Shown piece after piece: positions 49,795-58,117 of a stretch of 64,000 bases of DNA (position 1 is the stretch's first letter; every line of letters begins with the position of its first letter). The notes under the pieces were generated by a model, which was given only the letters and a program-made list of their open reading frames with translations, did no database searches and was not told where the DNA came from. The stretch covers positions 1 to 64,000 of the forward strand of contig WRIC01000005.1 of NCBI GenBank assembly GCA_009782915.1, written 5' to 3'. The DNA is from Propionibacteriaceae bacterium. GTDB taxonomy: Bacteria; Actinomycetota; Actinomycetes; Propionibacteriales; Propionibacteriaceae. The translations under genes and the position numbers were made by a program.

Positions 49795-52794
49795 GTGGAC
49801 AGGAATCCTCCCGATCAGAAAACACCTCGGTCGGCTCTCCGTATTCTCCGGGCGCTTGGTGCAATCGTGGCACTGGGTGTCATGGTGTGTGTCTTTCCAT
49901 GGATATTGCTCACCTGGGGAGCCTGGGATGAGATTCGCATCATTGTCTCTTCCCCCTCATGGTTACTTCAGCGCGATGATGGGCATCTTGTTCTTGGGGT
50001 GCTCACCCTTGCTGGCGTGATTGCCTGGGTCATACTCGTGTGCAGCATTGCCATCGAGGTTGTCCATGCCGCGCGTTCTCGTCTGGTTGCCGGCAAAACT
50101 AGCGCGGAACCTGCCCGAGTTTTGCGGTGGGGACGAGCTATCGTACGTCCACTGGTTTCCGCAGTGTTTGCCCTCATTGTCATTGGTGGAGGGATCCAAG
50201 CAACAGCAGATGATGGAGCCCATCCCGCCATTGTGACCGTTGATCAACGCGACGACGAGGACGACGTACTCACCCCTGAGGAGTCACCTGAGGTGCTGTG
50301 GCACCTGAGTTCTGTTGCTGAAATCTTGGAGCCGAACGCGAACACTCCGGTGACTGCGAGCCCACAAGAAGACATCTACCAGGTCCAACCAGGTGATTCC
50401 CTATGGTTGATTGCTGAACAGGTTTACGGAGATGGTGGGCAATGGACGAGGATCGCTGTGGCAAATGAGGATCTTCTTGGGGGAGTCACCGATGTGATCC
50501 ATGTGGGATGGAAGCTCAAGATACCATCGAATACCCCACCACCCCACACCTGCGATGCCGAGAGCGTTGTCGTTGAGAAGGGGGACACCCTGTGGGGAAT
50601 TGCCGAGGAGCATCTCGGTGATGGGCAACTCTGGTCCCAAATCGCACAGACTAATCCGCAACAAATCTCCCACCCCAACCACATTGAACCCGGCTGGACA
50701 CTCGACCTCCCCTGTGAGGTGTGGGAACCTCCCAGTGATCCCAACCATGAACCCTCTCAGCAGTCCCCCCCACCATCACTGGTTCCCCAAGAGTATCTTC
50801 ACGGTGAAGAAACCCACCCAGAGGTTGATGAAGACACCACTGTTTCCTCGGGGGTTCTGCAAGAATCGCAGGGTGAGTCAGCCCTTGACCACTCGACGCC
50901 AGACACCGCTGTGGTTATTGACCTGGAAGCCGACGAGGATGGAACACAGCAGTGGTCGAAGGCCATTGGTGTGAGTACGGCCCTGGCGGGAGGCATGGCA
51001 CTCATGCTCGGGCGTCGACGTCTAGCGCAACTGCGAGCTCGCCCTGTTGGTCGAAGAATTGTGCATCCAACCCAGGCAAGTCAAACCTACGCTTCAGTAC
51101 TTGGTCGTCTGGGAAACCCAGTGCCTTCACCACGAGCAATCACCTGCGATGAGGCAAGCGATGGGGAGGTTTTCGCAACCGAAACAGGCTTGTGCGACCC
51201 TGGTGAACCAATGATCGCATATCAGAATGTGAGCAATCCCGAAAAGCCTGTTGACCTGGATAGTCTTTTACACTATGGGGAAACAGTTGTTGTTTCCATA
51301 GGAGAAGACGAACGAGGACTTCCAGTGATAGCAGAGGTGAGTGGGGGCTCTCCCTTCCTGGTGACAGGTCGAGATCACCGTGACTTGATGCATGTCATGT
51401 GTGGGATTGCCATGAACATTGCCACCGAAGAATGTGTCGGTGCCATGGATCTCCATGTCGTCACTGGGATTGATATCTTTGACACCTTCGAAAGTGTTCA
51501 CTGTCATCGCAGTTTCACCACAGCCCTGACCAGCATCGCGGAAATCATTGGCATTCGCCAAGAACACCTGGGTGACAACTCGTGGCATGACTTAAGGGAT
51601 GACCCCACACTTCAGGAGGCATGGCGCCCCATCATCTTCATTGTCACTGATCCTATCTGCCACGCGGACTACCAATCATTGGCTGAATCCTTCGCCGGCC
51701 CAGATGTCGGAGTGGCAGCCATGGTGACCATGCTCGCCGATGACCTTGGTGACACTGCCCTTGAGGCAGACATGAGCATCGAATCAAGTGACCATGCCAC
51801 CGTCAATGTTTTCAACACGTACGTGCACCCACATCAACTCACACCGCGTCGAGAGCTGCAAGAGCTCCTCGATGTTTCTTTGAGTGTTGAAACAACACCC
51901 GCATGGTGGTCAGCACATGACCTCAATGATGATCTTCTCCACCAGAAGACCCCCCAGGTCGCTTCGACCTCCATTCCTGCCCTCGTCAGCGAAAGGTACC
52001 CCGAGACCATGGACAGCCCACTGGTGATGACCGAGTCTGGGATGAGTTCCCAGACCTTGTTCAATCACCCCACATTGAAATTGCTTGGCCCTATTGCCCT
52101 TGAAGGAGCCCGAGGAGATCCTCCCTTGCGCGCGGAAAGGTCCTGCATGGAATACTGCGGTTGGCTGCTCGAACATCCTGGGTGCACTGCGATGGCGATG
52201 GCGCAGGGGTTGGTGGTCTCTGAGGGAACCCGTCGATCAAACATGAGCCGTCTGCGTGGGTGGCTAGGCCACGACGATGAAAACAAACCCTATCTTCCTG
52301 AAGCATACTCGGGCCGGATCTGGTTGGATGCAGCAGTGGGTTCCGATTGGGATCGTATGCGCATGATTATTGGTCACGGCATCGAGGAGGTGTCCACTGA
52401 TGACCTTATTCAAGCGCTCAGCCTCGTACGCGGTGCACCACTAGCCGATGCAACCCCTGGGCAATGGGGTTGGGCAGAGGAGCTACGAACAGACATGGTC
52501 TCACTCATCCGCGACATTGGTGTTGTTGCCACCCACCGCTGTTTGGAACGAAACGATATTGATGGTGCACGATGGGTTGCCAGTCGAGCGCTCGTGGCAG
52601 CACCAGAAGATGAACGCCTCCTGGCAGTGCGTATTCTCACCGAACACAATGCAGGAAATCGCTTCGAAGTCGAGCGCCTCGCCTCCTGGGTTATCCGCAA
52701 TGCTCGAAACCTCTGTGTGGATGTATTCCCCGAGACCACCACCATTCTTCAGCATGTTCTGGGAGCAACCTCACCTCCGCTAGCCCGTCTCTGA
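49795..52794 (+). CDS. Large membrane protein with two LysM domains and a C-terminal BTAD-like region
   Basis: A 999-aa protein. Membrane segments: ILRALGAIVALGVMVCVFPWILL, LVLGVLTLAGVIAWVILVCSIAIEVV and PLVSAVFALIVIGGGIQA. LysM-like units: YQVQPGDSLWLIAEQVYGDG (about residue 195) and VVEKGDTLWGIAEEHLGDG (about residue 256). A further segment at about 395 (AIGVSTALAGGMALMLGRRRL) may be another membrane pass. The last 150 residues (SDWDRMRMIIGHGIE... CLERNDIDGARWVASRALVAAPEDERLLAVRILTEHNAGN) resemble the bacterial transcriptional activator domain of SARP-like proteins. Known relatives occur in actinobacteria, often with Tad-type gene clusters; role unclear. GTG 49795 has AAAGGAAA five bases upstream. 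Confidence 0.75.
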   Translation: MDRNPPDQKTPRSALRILRALGAIVALGVMVCVFPWILLTWGAWDEIRIIVSSPSWLLQRDDGHLVLGVLTLAGVIAWVILVCSIAIEVVHAARSRLVAGKTSAEPARVLRWGRAIVRPLVSAVFALIVIGGGIQATADDGAHPAIVTVDQRDDEDDVLTPEESPEVLWHLSSVAEILEPNANTPVTASPQEDIYQVQPGDSLWLIAEQVYGDGGQWTRIAVANEDLLGGVTDVIHVGWKLKIPSNTPPPHTCDAESVVVEKGDTLWGIAEEHLGDGQLWSQIAQTNPQQISHPNHIEPGWTLDLPCEVWEPPSDPNHEPSQQSPPPSLVPQEYLHGEETHPEVDEDTTVSSGVLQESQGESALDHSTPDTAVVIDLEADEDGTQQWSKAIGVSTALAGGMALMLGRRRLAQLRARPVGRRIVHPTQASQTYASVLGRLGNPVPSPRAITCDEASDGEVFATETGLCDPGEPMIAYQNVSNPEKPVDLDSLLHYGETVVVSIGEDERGLPVIAEVSGGSPFLVTGRDHRDLMHVMCGIAMNIATEECVGAMDLHVVTGIDIFDTFESVHCHRSFTTALTSIAEIIGIRQEHLGDNSWHDLRDDPTLQEAWRPIIFIVTDPICHADYQSLAESFAGPDVGVAAMVTMLADDLGDTALEADMSIESSDHATVNVFNTYVHPHQLTPRRELQELLDVSLSVETTPAWWSAHDLNDDLLHQKTPQVASTSIPALVSERYPETMDSPLVMTESGMSSQTLFNHPTLKLLGPIALEGARGDPPLRAERSCMEYCGWLLEHPGCTAMAMAQGLVVSEGTRRSNMSRLRGWLGHDDENKPYLPEAYSGRIWLDAAVGSDWDRMRMIIGHGIEEVSTDDLIQALSLVRGAPLADATPGQWGWAEELRTDMVSLIRDIGVVATHRCLERNDIDGARWVASRALVAAPEDERLLAVRILTEHNAGNRFEVERLASWVIRNARNLCVDVFPETTTILQHVLGATSPPLARL

Positions 52795-52851
52795 AGTAGA
52801 GGCTTCTAGGAAACTCGCCGTACACTGATCTGTGGAATGAAAGGCCTTCTC

Positions 52852-53313
52852 ATGGAGATCCGTTACGCAACCGAGCAGGACATTGAGCATCTCATCCATG
52901 CACGTCTGGCGTTCAACGAAGAGATACATCCACACGACCATGGAAGAAATGAGGAGTTGGCCAAGCAGTTTCGGGTCTACCTACCTCAAGCGATGGCCAC
53001 TGGCGCTTTCGAAGCTGTCCTCGGTTTTGTCGACTCACAACTTGCTTCCACTGTCTTCATGGCTATTCGTGACATGCCAGCCAATACGGCCATGCCACGA
53101 GGAAGGAATGCCACCCTTATCAATGTGTATACCTTCCCTGCTTTCAGGCGCCTTGGGTACGGACAGGCAGTTCTCGCAGCAGCACTGCGCAAGGCCCGCG
53201 AACTTGATCTCGATGTCGTCGATCTGGAATCCACGGCTATGGGGAAGGGACTCTACGAGAAAGCTGGTTTCACAGTTCGGCCTTTGACACCCATGAGAAT
53301 GGTGTTGAATTAG
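52852..53313 (+). CDS. GNAT-family N-acetyltransferase
   Basis: A 153-aa acetyl-CoA-dependent transferase. The N-terminus MEIRYATEQDIEHLIHAR is a typical GNAT beta1-alpha1. The acetyl-CoA loop follows INVYTFPAFRRLGYGQAVLAAAL (RRLGYG), and ESTAMGKGLYEKAGF is the conserved C-terminal motif. Substrate unknown. ATG 52852 is preceded by AAAGG at the right distance; the ATG at 52837 is the alternative. It stands alone after the LysM/BTAD gene. Confidence 0.88.
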   Translation: MEIRYATEQDIEHLIHARLAFNEEIHPHDHGRNEELAKQFRVYLPQAMATGAFEAVLGFVDSQLASTVFMAIRDMPANTAMPRGRNATLINVYTFPAFRRLGYGQAVLAAALRKARELDLDVVDLESTAMGKGLYEKAGFTVRPLTPMRMVLN

Positions 53314-53513
53314 CCTTTTCGGAATTGATGGTCACCAGATAATGCGCTATGGTCGTACTATCACTGAAAGAGCTCTGGAGAACCACCGGGAACTTTGAGA
53401 GATCAAACCCTTTAGTATCCTATTTTCATGGTTATGCCGTGTAAAGTAGGCGAGGGGATTGAAGGACGATAAAAAACTTCAAGAACACCATACTAAGTAG
53501 AGAGACGAATGGA

Positions 53514-53732
53514 ATGACAACAACAGCACCAACCCGCAAGGCAATGCTCCTCCGCCTGGACCCAGCGGTCCACAAGGCACTCGCCGAATGGGCAGTCGAG
53601 GATTCGCGAAGCCTGAACTCGCATATCGAGCTTCTCCTTCGTGACGATTTGGCTCAGGCCAACCGTTTGCCCGCCAATGTGCAGCCACTTCGCAGGCCTG
53701 GTCGCCCGCCACTAGCTACATACAACAAGTAA
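53514..53732 (+). CDS. Small ribbon-helix-helix (HicB/Arc-like) DNA-binding protein
   Basis: A 72-aa protein with RKAMLLRLDPAVHKALAEWAVEDSRSLNSHIELLLRDDL, the classic ribbon-helix-helix layout: a beta strand (MLLRLD), then two helices. The C-terminal tail is Pro/Arg-rich. Proteins of this kind act as autorepressors, sometimes as antitoxins, but no toxin gene is adjacent: tilS follows convergently. A preceding 200-base region has a possible TATCCTATTTT promoter and a TTGAAG/CTTCAA inverted pair at 53459-53482. Confidence 0.75.
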   Translation: MTTTAPTRKAMLLRLDPAVHKALAEWAVEDSRSLNSHIELLLRDDLAQANRLPANVQPLRRPGRPPLATYNK

Positions 53733-53738
53733 CTAGTC

Positions 53739-54713
53739 TTATTCGGAGCTCATGATGAGCTCACCGGATTGTCGTACGACGCGTCCAGATGGCACGCAGA
53801 TCGATTTCTGCCCGTGCCATTGGGTGATCAAGGAATCCACTGCTTCGACATGGTCCTTGGTCACAGCGTCGTCACCAATCTGACGTAACCACAGAAGAAT
53901 AATTCGATGACGTAGAGCCGGATGGAGTTCCTGGAGAACAGCCACCGGCATTTCTTTCGATTCCACATCAATGCCCGCTTTCTCGGTTTGTTCATCCAGA
54001 TAGTCAGCATCCCTCCGCGATAGATCCGCGGTTTTCCCCAACCCCCGCACCACACCAGGTCCCAGTGCTTCCTCCAAGGTGGGCATCACTTGGCGCAGGC
54101 GAGCACGAGTATAGGCCGGGTCGGTATTCATGGGGTCCTCCCACCAGGTCAAACCCCAATCTTGACAGGCCTGAACAGTGTCACGACGCCTCAGATGAAG
54201 GAAGGGGCGCACAATGCGATCGCGACATCGAGGCATTCCCGCCAATGAACGCGTACCAGAGCCTCTCGCCAAACCAAGAAGAACCGTTTCTGCTTGATCA
54301 TCGAGGGTATGGCCCAGAAGAAGCAGAGCATCCTCGCCGTGATTCAATCCGCGATACCGTGCCTCACGTGCAGCGGATTCAACACCCTGGCCTTGCCGGT
54401 CTACGCTCACTGCCACGATATCAGCACTCACACCCAGGCTTTCACTGGCAACAGCGGCTTTCTCAGCAATCTCATGGGATCGATCTTGAAGCCCATGATC
54501 AATGATCCGCGCCGACAACCCTACGCCCGCCAAAGGTCCTTCACGGCAATCACGGGCCCAAGCTGCAGCAGCAGTGAGGGCGAGAGAGTCCGCCCCCCCG
54601 GATAAGCCGATACGGCAGGAGTGCACATCGAGCCCCTCCAAAGCTTCCGGGACATATTTTTCTAAAGCCTGCACCAGCAAGAGACAGGTAGGCGACAAAG
54701 CGCGACGGCCCAT
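53739..54713 (-). CDS. tilS: tRNA(Ile)-lysidine synthetase
   Basis: A 324-aa N-type ATP pyrophosphatase that modifies C34 of tRNA-Ile(CAU) to lysidine. The PP-loop LSGGADSLALTAAAAWA is at residues 33-49, LLLGHTLDDQAETVLLGLARG gives the conserved TxxDDxxET motif, and LAGMPRCRDRIVRPFLHLRR continues the core. Its C-terminal domain is short, as in actinobacteria. It starts one base after the dacB stop and is the last gene of the leftward rnhA-dacB-tilS group; the usual downstream partner hpt is not present. Confidence 0.92.
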   Translation of the reverse strand: MGRRALSPTCLLLVQALEKYVPEALEGLDVHSCRIGLSGGADSLALTAAAAWARDCREGPLAGVGLSARIIDHGLQDRSHEIAEKAAVASESLGVSADIVAVSVDRQGQGVESAAREARYRGLNHGEDALLLLGHTLDDQAETVLLGLARGSGTRSLAGMPRCRDRIVRPFLHLRRRDTVQACQDWGLTWWEDPMNTDPAYTRARLRQVMPTLEEALGPGVVRGLGKTADLSRRDADYLDEQTEKAGIDVESKEMPVAVLQELHPALRHRIILLWLRQIGDDAVTKDHVEAVDSLITQWHGQKSICVPSGRVVRQSGELIMSSE

Positions 54714-54715
54714 AG

Positions 54716-56050
54716 CTAAGACTCCGCAAGAATAGAAGCAGCCCGATCAAGCCAATTCAAGGTGGCATAGTCGTTGGTCACATCATTGACCATGAACGAA
54801 AAGACCAGGACATGGCCTGATTGCGTACTGACCACCCCCGTGAGGGAACGAACCCCGGTGAGCATTCCTGTTTTGGCATGAACAACTCCACGACCAGCGG
54901 CTTCGTTTCGGTCATCAAAACGCGAGGAGAGAGTGCCCTCTACTCCTGCCACGGGCATTCCCCTGACAACATCAGCAAGTTGAGGATTCTTGATGGAGAC
55001 CAACACGGCTTTGGCGAGTACGGCCGGAGGGACACGGTTGCCTCGCGCTAATCCCGACCCATCATAAATAGACATTCCGTCCATCCATAGATCAGCCGAC
55101 TTCAAATAGGCTTCCATGGCTTTTTGGGCGTTGGTGTAGCTCCCCTGCTGGCCAGCGGCAACTGCCACATGATAGAACATAACCTCGGCAGCAAAGTTGT
55201 GGGAGACCTCCATGGTACGTTGAACAATGAGACCCAAAGGTAATGAGTCAACCTCACCGAGGGTGGTGGGATTCTCTGGGGATTTCTCTTCCTGGGTTGT
55301 TGTCACAGTGATTCCACGAGCAGAAAGCAGGTTGGAAAAAGTGTTGACTGCCTCTTGGGTGGCATTACCTCTCGTTGACATTTTCGGATCAATCGACAAG
55401 GCGGTGATGGAGGTGATGAAACCCTCATCACCTCTAGCATTCCATCCAGGATTCCACTGTTGAGCAGCGAAAAGAGAGGTGTCATAGCCAAGAGCAACTG
55501 AAGTTTTCTGGCTTTTCTTGAGCGCCTCAGCAACCTGATCGGCCAAATCTTCAGCGGATGCCTGCCAGGGGTGGAATTTCTTTCCAGCGGTTAAGAAAGG
55601 ATCACCCGCGCCAACAATGATGATTCCCTGAGAAGAGGACACCACCCTCGTAGTGAAACGATGCTGCGGGCCATAGGCGGCTAGGACCCCCAAGGAGGTG
55701 AGGGTCTTAAACGATGACGCAGGGGTCTTGGCACTGTCTGACGCTCGAGAGGCAACCTTTTTCCCGGAGAGGTCATACACAGCGTAACCAATGCTGCCTG
55801 ATCCCGAGTGCCCATCGAGACGCTGTTGAAGATTTCCTCCATCAAAGGTGTCTGAATAATCAAGTCCCTCGATTCCCCCTGCTGGGGTTGCTGGGTCAGG
55901 AAGAGGTTGGACAAAATCATCGGAATTGGTGATCCCGGGCGGTGTCGAGGTAAAAAGCCCCCAGGCTGACGCGCCCACAACACTCCCAGCGCAGACAATC
56001 ACCAGACAAAACAGGGAAATCGCAATGCGGCTAGCGATCTTTGACTGCAT
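54716..56050 (-). CDS. dacB: D-alanyl-D-alanine carboxypeptidase/endopeptidase (PBP4, S13)
   Basis: A 444-aa low-molecular-weight penicillin-binding protein that trims or cleaves peptidoglycan stem peptides. An N-terminal signal anchor (IAISLFCLVIVCAGSVVGASAW) leads to an extracytoplasmic enzyme. Active-site motifs: SSFK at residues 112-115 (SxxK), a second motif read as SHN in MEVSHNFAAEVM, where family members usually have SDN, and KTG in VVHAKTGML. The SHN variant deserves attention but still provides Ser and Asn. Gene order next to tilS matches actinobacterial genomes. Confidence 0.9.
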   Translation of the reverse strand: MQSKIASRIAISLFCLVIVCAGSVVGASAWGLFTSTPPGITNSDDFVQPLPDPATPAGGIEGLDYSDTFDGGNLQQRLDGHSGSGSIGYAVYDLSGKKVASRASDSAKTPASSFKTLTSLGVLAAYGPQHRFTTRVVSSSQGIIIVGAGDPFLTAGKKFHPWQASAEDLADQVAEALKKSQKTSVALGYDTSLFAAQQWNPGWNARGDEGFITSITALSIDPKMSTRGNATQEAVNTFSNLLSARGITVTTTQEEKSPENPTTLGEVDSLPLGLIVQRTMEVSHNFAAEVMFYHVAVAAGQQGSYTNAQKAMEAYLKSADLWMDGMSIYDGSGLARGNRVPPAVLAKAVLVSIKNPQLADVVRGMPVAGVEGTLSSRFDDRNEAAGRGVVHAKTGMLTGVRSLTGVVSTQSGHVLVFSFMVNDVTNDYATLNWLDRAASILAES

Positions 56051-56065
56051 AACAACCTCTCCGGA

Positions 56066-57010
56066 TTAACCAACGACGGCCACGTGTTGGAATCGTGCCT
56101 GCCACATCTGCTGGGTTCGTTGCCACAGAACAGCACACAGGAAGTCTTGGGAATTCTGCTCCATGCGAAATCTCAACAAAACTACGTCATCGGCGAGTCT
56201 ATCTGAACCATAGACATCTAGATGGACTGTCCCCATCAGCGAGGCGGGGCGAGCAAGAATAGAACCCTTGGTCCGAATCGCTCCCTCGGGAAGGTGGGCA
56301 ACAAACTCTGGGTGAAGCAACTCACTGAGGCGTTCCCGATCAAGTTGAATCTCATCACCCATGAGTTCACGGGTGAGCTCAGTCAGGTCAACTGACAGTG
56401 ACGCCTGTCCCGGATCCCAGCCGTTGAACCCGTCCAGTTCCGGTTGGGTGACTGAGAGCGCTTCAGCGACCTCTGGTCGTGGACTGTTGTGGTCGGTGGT
56501 GTCATCTTGTGGTTCAGGGTCCCCCTCGGGCACTTCAACCGCTCCCACAGGCCGAGGAAACCCGGGACCTCTAGCTACCGGAGTGCCATCCTGGTAAGCC
56601 GTTGCTGCCGCATGAGCAAAACCATCGGCTTTGTCGTTGAGCGGGTGTCCGGTGTGACCGTGAACCCACTGGAAAGTGAAATCGCGACCCTTAACTGCAA
56701 GATCGATGGCTTTCATCTGGTCAAGATTTTTCACTGTCTTGTTGTCCGCAGTACGCCATCCGCGTTTCTTCCATTGGGGAATCCACTTCTGACAAGAATC
56801 GATGACGTACCTTGAATCACAATAAATCAGCAGTGGTTCCTCGCTATGTTTGGTTGCTTCCAAGAGTTCAATAAGAGCTTGGAGTTCCCCCTTGTTGTTC
56901 GTACCATAGGCCCATCCGCCAGCAGCCCAACAAGAGTCGTCAACGTACCAGGCCCATCCACTAGGACCAGGATTTCCCAGTGATGACCCATCAATCGCAG
57001 CATGAATCAT
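56066..57010 (-). CDS. rnhA: RNase HI fused to a C-terminal NTF2-like (DUF4440-type) domain
   Basis: A 314-aa protein. Residues 1-145 are a type I RNase H: MIHAAIDGSSLGNPGPSGWAW (first catalytic Asp), NNKGELQALIELLEA (Glu), YCDSRYVIDSCQKWIPQWKKRGW (Asp), and WVHGHTGHPLNDKADGFAHAAA (His and last Asp). It would remove RNA from RNA-DNA hybrids. After a Pro/Asp-rich linker, about residues 215-314 form an unrelated small domain resembling SnoaL/DUF4440 proteins (LSELLHPEFVAHLPEGAI, DDVVLLRFRM). The start is set at 57010, with TACACT six bases upstream suggesting leaderless translation. Confidence 0.85.
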   Translation of the reverse strand: MIHAAIDGSSLGNPGPSGWAWYVDDSCWAAGGWAYGTNNKGELQALIELLEATKHSEEPLLIYCDSRYVIDSCQKWIPQWKKRGWRTADNKTVKNLDQMKAIDLAVKGRDFTFQWVHGHTGHPLNDKADGFAHAAATAYQDGTPVARGPGFPRPVGAVEVPEGDPEPQDDTTDHNSPRPEVAEALSVTQPELDGFNGWDPGQASLSVDLTELTRELMGDEIQLDRERLSELLHPEFVAHLPEGAIRTKGSILARPASLMGTVHLDVYGSDRLADDVVLLRFRMEQNSQDFLCAVLWQRTQQMWQARFQHVAVVG

Positions 57011-57016
57011 AACTTC

Positions 57017-57022
57017 AGTGTA
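57017..57022 (-). promoter_or_regulatory. -10 element for leaderless rnhA transcript
   Basis: TACACT on the minus strand, six bases before the ATG at 57010. Confidence 0.4.
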
Positions 57023-57090
57023 GTGCGAGCCCCCACAAGATCGGTGTAGCTGAGGGTCAACCAGCAAGACATTCGTGACATGATTAAGCC

Positions 57091-58059
57091 ATGCATGCGA
57101 TTATTGTTGAGGAACCCGGTGGGCCTGCTGCACTGAAATACACCGAAATGGCAGACCCTCAACCCCAGGTGGGGGAGGCACGTATCGCCGTTGCCGCTGC
57201 TGGGGTCAATCGAGCTGACATTCTCCAACGGAAAGGGTTTTACCCACCACCTGCAGGGATCACCGACATCATAGGCTTGGAGGTGGCTGGGGTGGTCGAG
57301 TCTGTCAATCAGTGTTCCACGGTGAAGGTAGGCGATGAGGTGGTGGCTCTGCTCGCTGGTGGAGGATACGCAGAATTAGCAGTGGTTCCCGAGGGACAAT
57401 GCGCGCCACTTCCCCCCGGTCTCACCATGAGTCAAGCAGCCTCCATCATGGAAATCTCTGCAACCGTGGTCTCGAACTTCGACCACATCAAGGTCCAAGA
57501 ATCTGAAACTATTTTGATCCACGGTGGTGCTGGTGGCATCGGTAGTTTTGCCATCCCCTACGCCAAACACTGTGGGTTGCGTGTGGTGACAACGGTGGGC
57601 ACCCAAGCCAAAGCAAACCATGCCCGTGAGCTAGGCGCCGATGAAGTATTCGACTATCACGACGACTGGGCTACCCAGGTACGCGAAGTCTGTCCGCGGG
57701 GTGTGGACGGGATCCTCGACATCATGGGAGCGAAATATCTCGAGGCCCATGTTGATCTTCTTGCCCGAGCAGGGCGCATGGTGGTGATCGGCATGCAGGG
57801 GGGAACCAAGGGAACCCTGAATCTGAGCAAACTACTCAACAAAGCAGCAACGATCACAGCAACAAGTCTCCGCTTTCGCCCAGCGCAGGAGAAAGCCCAG
57901 ATTGTGGCTTCCATCCAAGACAGGATTTGGCCACTGTTTGCCGAGGGCGTGATTCCTTTGCCCGCTATGACAACATTCCCACTCGCTGAAGCTGCAGCTG
58001 CCCATGCGCATCTCGAATCAGGGGAGAACCTAGGAAAAATTGTTCTCGTGACCAGTTAG
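57091..58059 (+). CDS. NAD(P)H quinone oxidoreductase, PIG3 family
   Basis: A 322-aa zinc-independent medium-chain reductase. MHAIIVEEPGGPAALKYTEM at the N-terminus, VNRADILQRKGFYPPPAGITDIIGLEVAG in the substrate region, ILIHGGAGGIGSFAIPYAKHCG as NADPH motif around residue 146, and DGILDIMGAKYLEAHVDLLARAGRMVVIGMQGG. The structural zinc cysteines of alcohol dehydrogenases are absent, consistent with quinone oxidoreductase. It reduces quinones or related carbonyls; the physiological substrate is unknown. It is divergent from rnhA. Confidence 0.9.
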   Translation: MHAIIVEEPGGPAALKYTEMADPQPQVGEARIAVAAAGVNRADILQRKGFYPPPAGITDIIGLEVAGVVESVNQCSTVKVGDEVVALLAGGGYAELAVVPEGQCAPLPPGLTMSQAASIMEISATVVSNFDHIKVQESETILIHGGAGGIGSFAIPYAKHCGLRVVTTVGTQAKANHARELGADEVFDYHDDWATQVREVCPRGVDGILDIMGAKYLEAHVDLLARAGRMVVIGMQGGTKGTLNLSKLLNKAATITATSLRFRPAQEKAQIVASIQDRIWPLFAEGVIPLPAMTTFPLAEAAAAHAHLESGENLGKIVLVTS

Positions 58060-58080
58060 TTGGCTGATAGTTTCTCTGAA

Positions 58081-58116
58081 TGTGTCAAAAAGGAACCGTC
58101 GCGGGCGTTTGACACA
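58081..58116. terminator. Bidirectional hairpin between convergent genes
   Basis: TGTGTCAAA (58081-58089) and TTTGACACA (58108-58116) are a 9-bp perfect inverted pair between the quinone reductase and the polymer gene that ends at 58118. The left half repeats at 41497-41516 in reverse. Confidence 0.6.
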
Positions 58117-58117
58117 T

